Below are positions 5,310 to 6,038 of a stretch of 6,038 nucleotides of DNA, in pieces. The notes under the pieces were generated by a model that was not told the DNA's origin, did not search any database, and saw only the letters and a list, made by a program, of their open reading frames with translations. The DNA is taken from positions 1 through 6,038 of the forward strand of contig CAMQUX010000086.1 of assembly GCA_947037905.1 (NCBI GenBank), given 5' to 3'. The DNA is from an uncultured Desulfovibrionaceae bacterium. GTDB lineage: Bacteria > Desulfobacterota > Desulfovibrionia > Desulfovibrionales > Desulfovibrionaceae. The first letter of the stretch is position 1, and each line of letters opens with the position of its first letter. Both the position numbers and the translations under genes were made by a program.

Positions 5310-6038
5310 TAATATCTACCTTGTCCCTAATATTTGCTTTATCTTTACTAGTTGAAATCTCTGCCTTTTCCTTAGCTTCTGTAGTATCTTTATAAAGAAT
5401 AGAAAGAAGACAAAGACCATGAGCAGGTGCGGTTGCAGGAAGAGGCGCACGGTTTTTATTTTCAACAAGAACTAAAAGTTCCTCTATTGTTATTTTTGAG
5501 CGCCCGATGGCCACAAGACTGCCCATAATATTTCGCACCATTTGTTTTAAAAATCCATCAGCTTTAAAAGTCCAAACTTGCTCAGTGGGATAATGCCCTA
5601 TAGTCGAATGCCCTATAGTCGAATAGTTTTTTTGACTAGGACAATGTCCTTCAGCAGAATGGAGTCCTTCACTCATATAACTCTCTTTAGTAGAATTGGG
5701 AGCATAAATTTGAAGAGTTCGCACGGTGTTTGTTATATTTGTCCCAACATTTTGAAAACTTGTAAAATCTTTTGTGCCAGAAAGAAGAGTGGCAGCTTCT
5801 TTCATTTTCTCTGTGTCTACATTTCTACAATGCCAAACATAGTTGCGTCTTTGTGGCAGTAGAGGAGAATTGTCCGCCCAGAGGGTATAGGTATAGATTT
5901 TTTCACTGAGCTGATAACGGGCATGAAAGGAATCAGAAACTTTGGCGGCATCAAGAATACGAATATCATGTGGCAGTAAAAGATTCATGGCTGTTAGAAA
6001 TGGAATGTGCATTTTATGAATAGGAATATCGCAATGTA
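5290..6038 (-). CDS. truA: tRNA pseudouridine synthase A, 5' end missing
   Basis: TruA converts U38-U40 of the tRNA anticodon stem to pseudouridine. The frame stays open to the right edge, upstream of the Met at 6012 (codons HCDIPIHK precede it), so that Met is internal. The N-terminal part with the catalytic aspartate (GRTDAGVHA) lies outside the window. Seen here in order are FLTAMNLLLPHDIRIL, SFHARYQLSEKIYTYTLW, the conserved LLSGTKDFTSFQNVG, FKADGFLKQMVRNIMGSLVAIG and a final APAHGLCLLSILY, all matching the family from the middle domain to the end. Two features are abnormal. A 39-codon insertion (5581-5697) sits where most TruA proteins have only a few residues before the strand leading to FLxxMVRN. 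An extra charged tail of about 30 residues (TTEAKEKAEISTSKDK to IET) follows the usual C-terminus. The gene converges on the plus-strand operon. Identification is secure; full length and start cannot be seen. Confidence 0.95.
   Translation of the reverse strand, partial: HCDIPIHKMHIPFLTAMNLLLPHDIRILDAAKVSDSFHARYQLSEKIYTYTLWADNSPLLPQRRNYVWHCRNVDTEKMKEAATLLSGTKDFTSFQNVGTNITNTVRTLQIYAPNSTKESYMSEGLHSAEGHCPSQKNYSTIGHSTIGHYPTEQVWTFKADGFLKQMVRNIMGSLVAIGRSKITIEELLVLVENKNRAPLPATAPAHGLCLLSILYKDTTEAKEKAEISTSKDKANIRDKVDIKDTIET
5293..5346 (-). repeat. 18-bp tandem repeat in the TruA C-terminal tail
   Basis: On the minus strand three adjacent 18-base units encode KDKANI (5329-5346), RDKVDI (5311-5328) and KDTIET (5293-5310). 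The first two share the pattern (A/G)GATA/GACA...ATATT. The tail is outside the conserved TruA fold. Confidence 0.7.
5593..5622 (-). repeat. 15-bp tandem repeat inside truA
   Basis: ATGCCCTATAGTCGA occurs at 5593-5607 and again directly at 5608-5622, giving STIGH-STIGH in the protein. Worn versions follow (AATGTCCTTCAGCAG near 5643 and AATGGAGTCCTTCACTC near 5658). The whole 39-codon insertion may therefore have grown from this unit. Confidence 0.88.

Noticed and set aside
5593..5622. CRISPR-like repeat
   Set aside because: Two directly adjacent 15-bp units without spacers inside a coding region are a simple tandem duplication.
5578..5862. 94-residue plus-strand reading frame opposite truA
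   Set aside because: It overlaps conserved TruA motifs in antisense. Its repeated start-like SRMPYSR pattern comes from the 15-bp repeat.
6010..6012. ATG start of truA
   Set aside because: Family-like residues (HCDIPIHK) continue upstream in frame, and the catalytic aspartate region would be missing if translation began here.

Overview
The window is a strongly AT-rich piece of a bacterial chromosome made of ordinary housekeeping genes. Four plus-strand genes follow each other with short gaps of 28, 45 and 28 bases, so they probably form one transcription unit. They are a radical SAM protein cut off by the left edge, an RNase E/G ribonuclease (rng), a U32 'peptidase' family protein of the tRNA/rRNA hydroxylation type, and a small 93-aa protein of unknown function. 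A 567-base AT-rich gap follows. A convergent minus-strand truA (tRNA pseudouridine synthase) is cut off by the right edge. Most of the genes with a known role act on RNA: rng in RNA decay and rRNA maturation, truA and probably the U32 gene in tRNA modification.

The most important observation is technical. Bases 3471-3504 are an exact copy of the standard Illumina TruSeq read-2/index adapter. They are preceded at 3463-3470 by 8 bases that match, from memory, a TruSeq HT i7 index (D702, reverse complement). The block lies between two copies of an 11-bp genomic sequence. It splits one normal 427-aa U32 gene into two false open reading frames. Removing 53 bases restores a single frame. The split is an assembly artefact and not a biological frameshift or a novel gene.

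The real biology that stands out is the abundance of in-frame tandem repeats in the non-conserved parts of otherwise conserved genes. These are a 43-residue repeat in the N-terminal extension of the ribonuclease, 12- and 18-bp units in the radical SAM linker, a 15-bp unit in a 39-codon insertion of TruA, and an 18-bp unit in the TruA tail. The intergenic gap continues this style. It holds decayed copies of the end of the 93-aa gene, a perfect 23-bp inverted repeat that is probably a bidirectional terminator, and a copy of the truA 3' end.

The organism is not certain. Low G+C, this gene set, the RNase E/G with a long basic N-terminal extension and the style of the small conserved gene would fit an AT-rich member of the Desulfovibrionaceae (Lawsonia-like or a host-associated relative), but this is inference from memory. 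I see no phage, plasmid, CRISPR, toxin or defence genes, and no undescribed system in the window.
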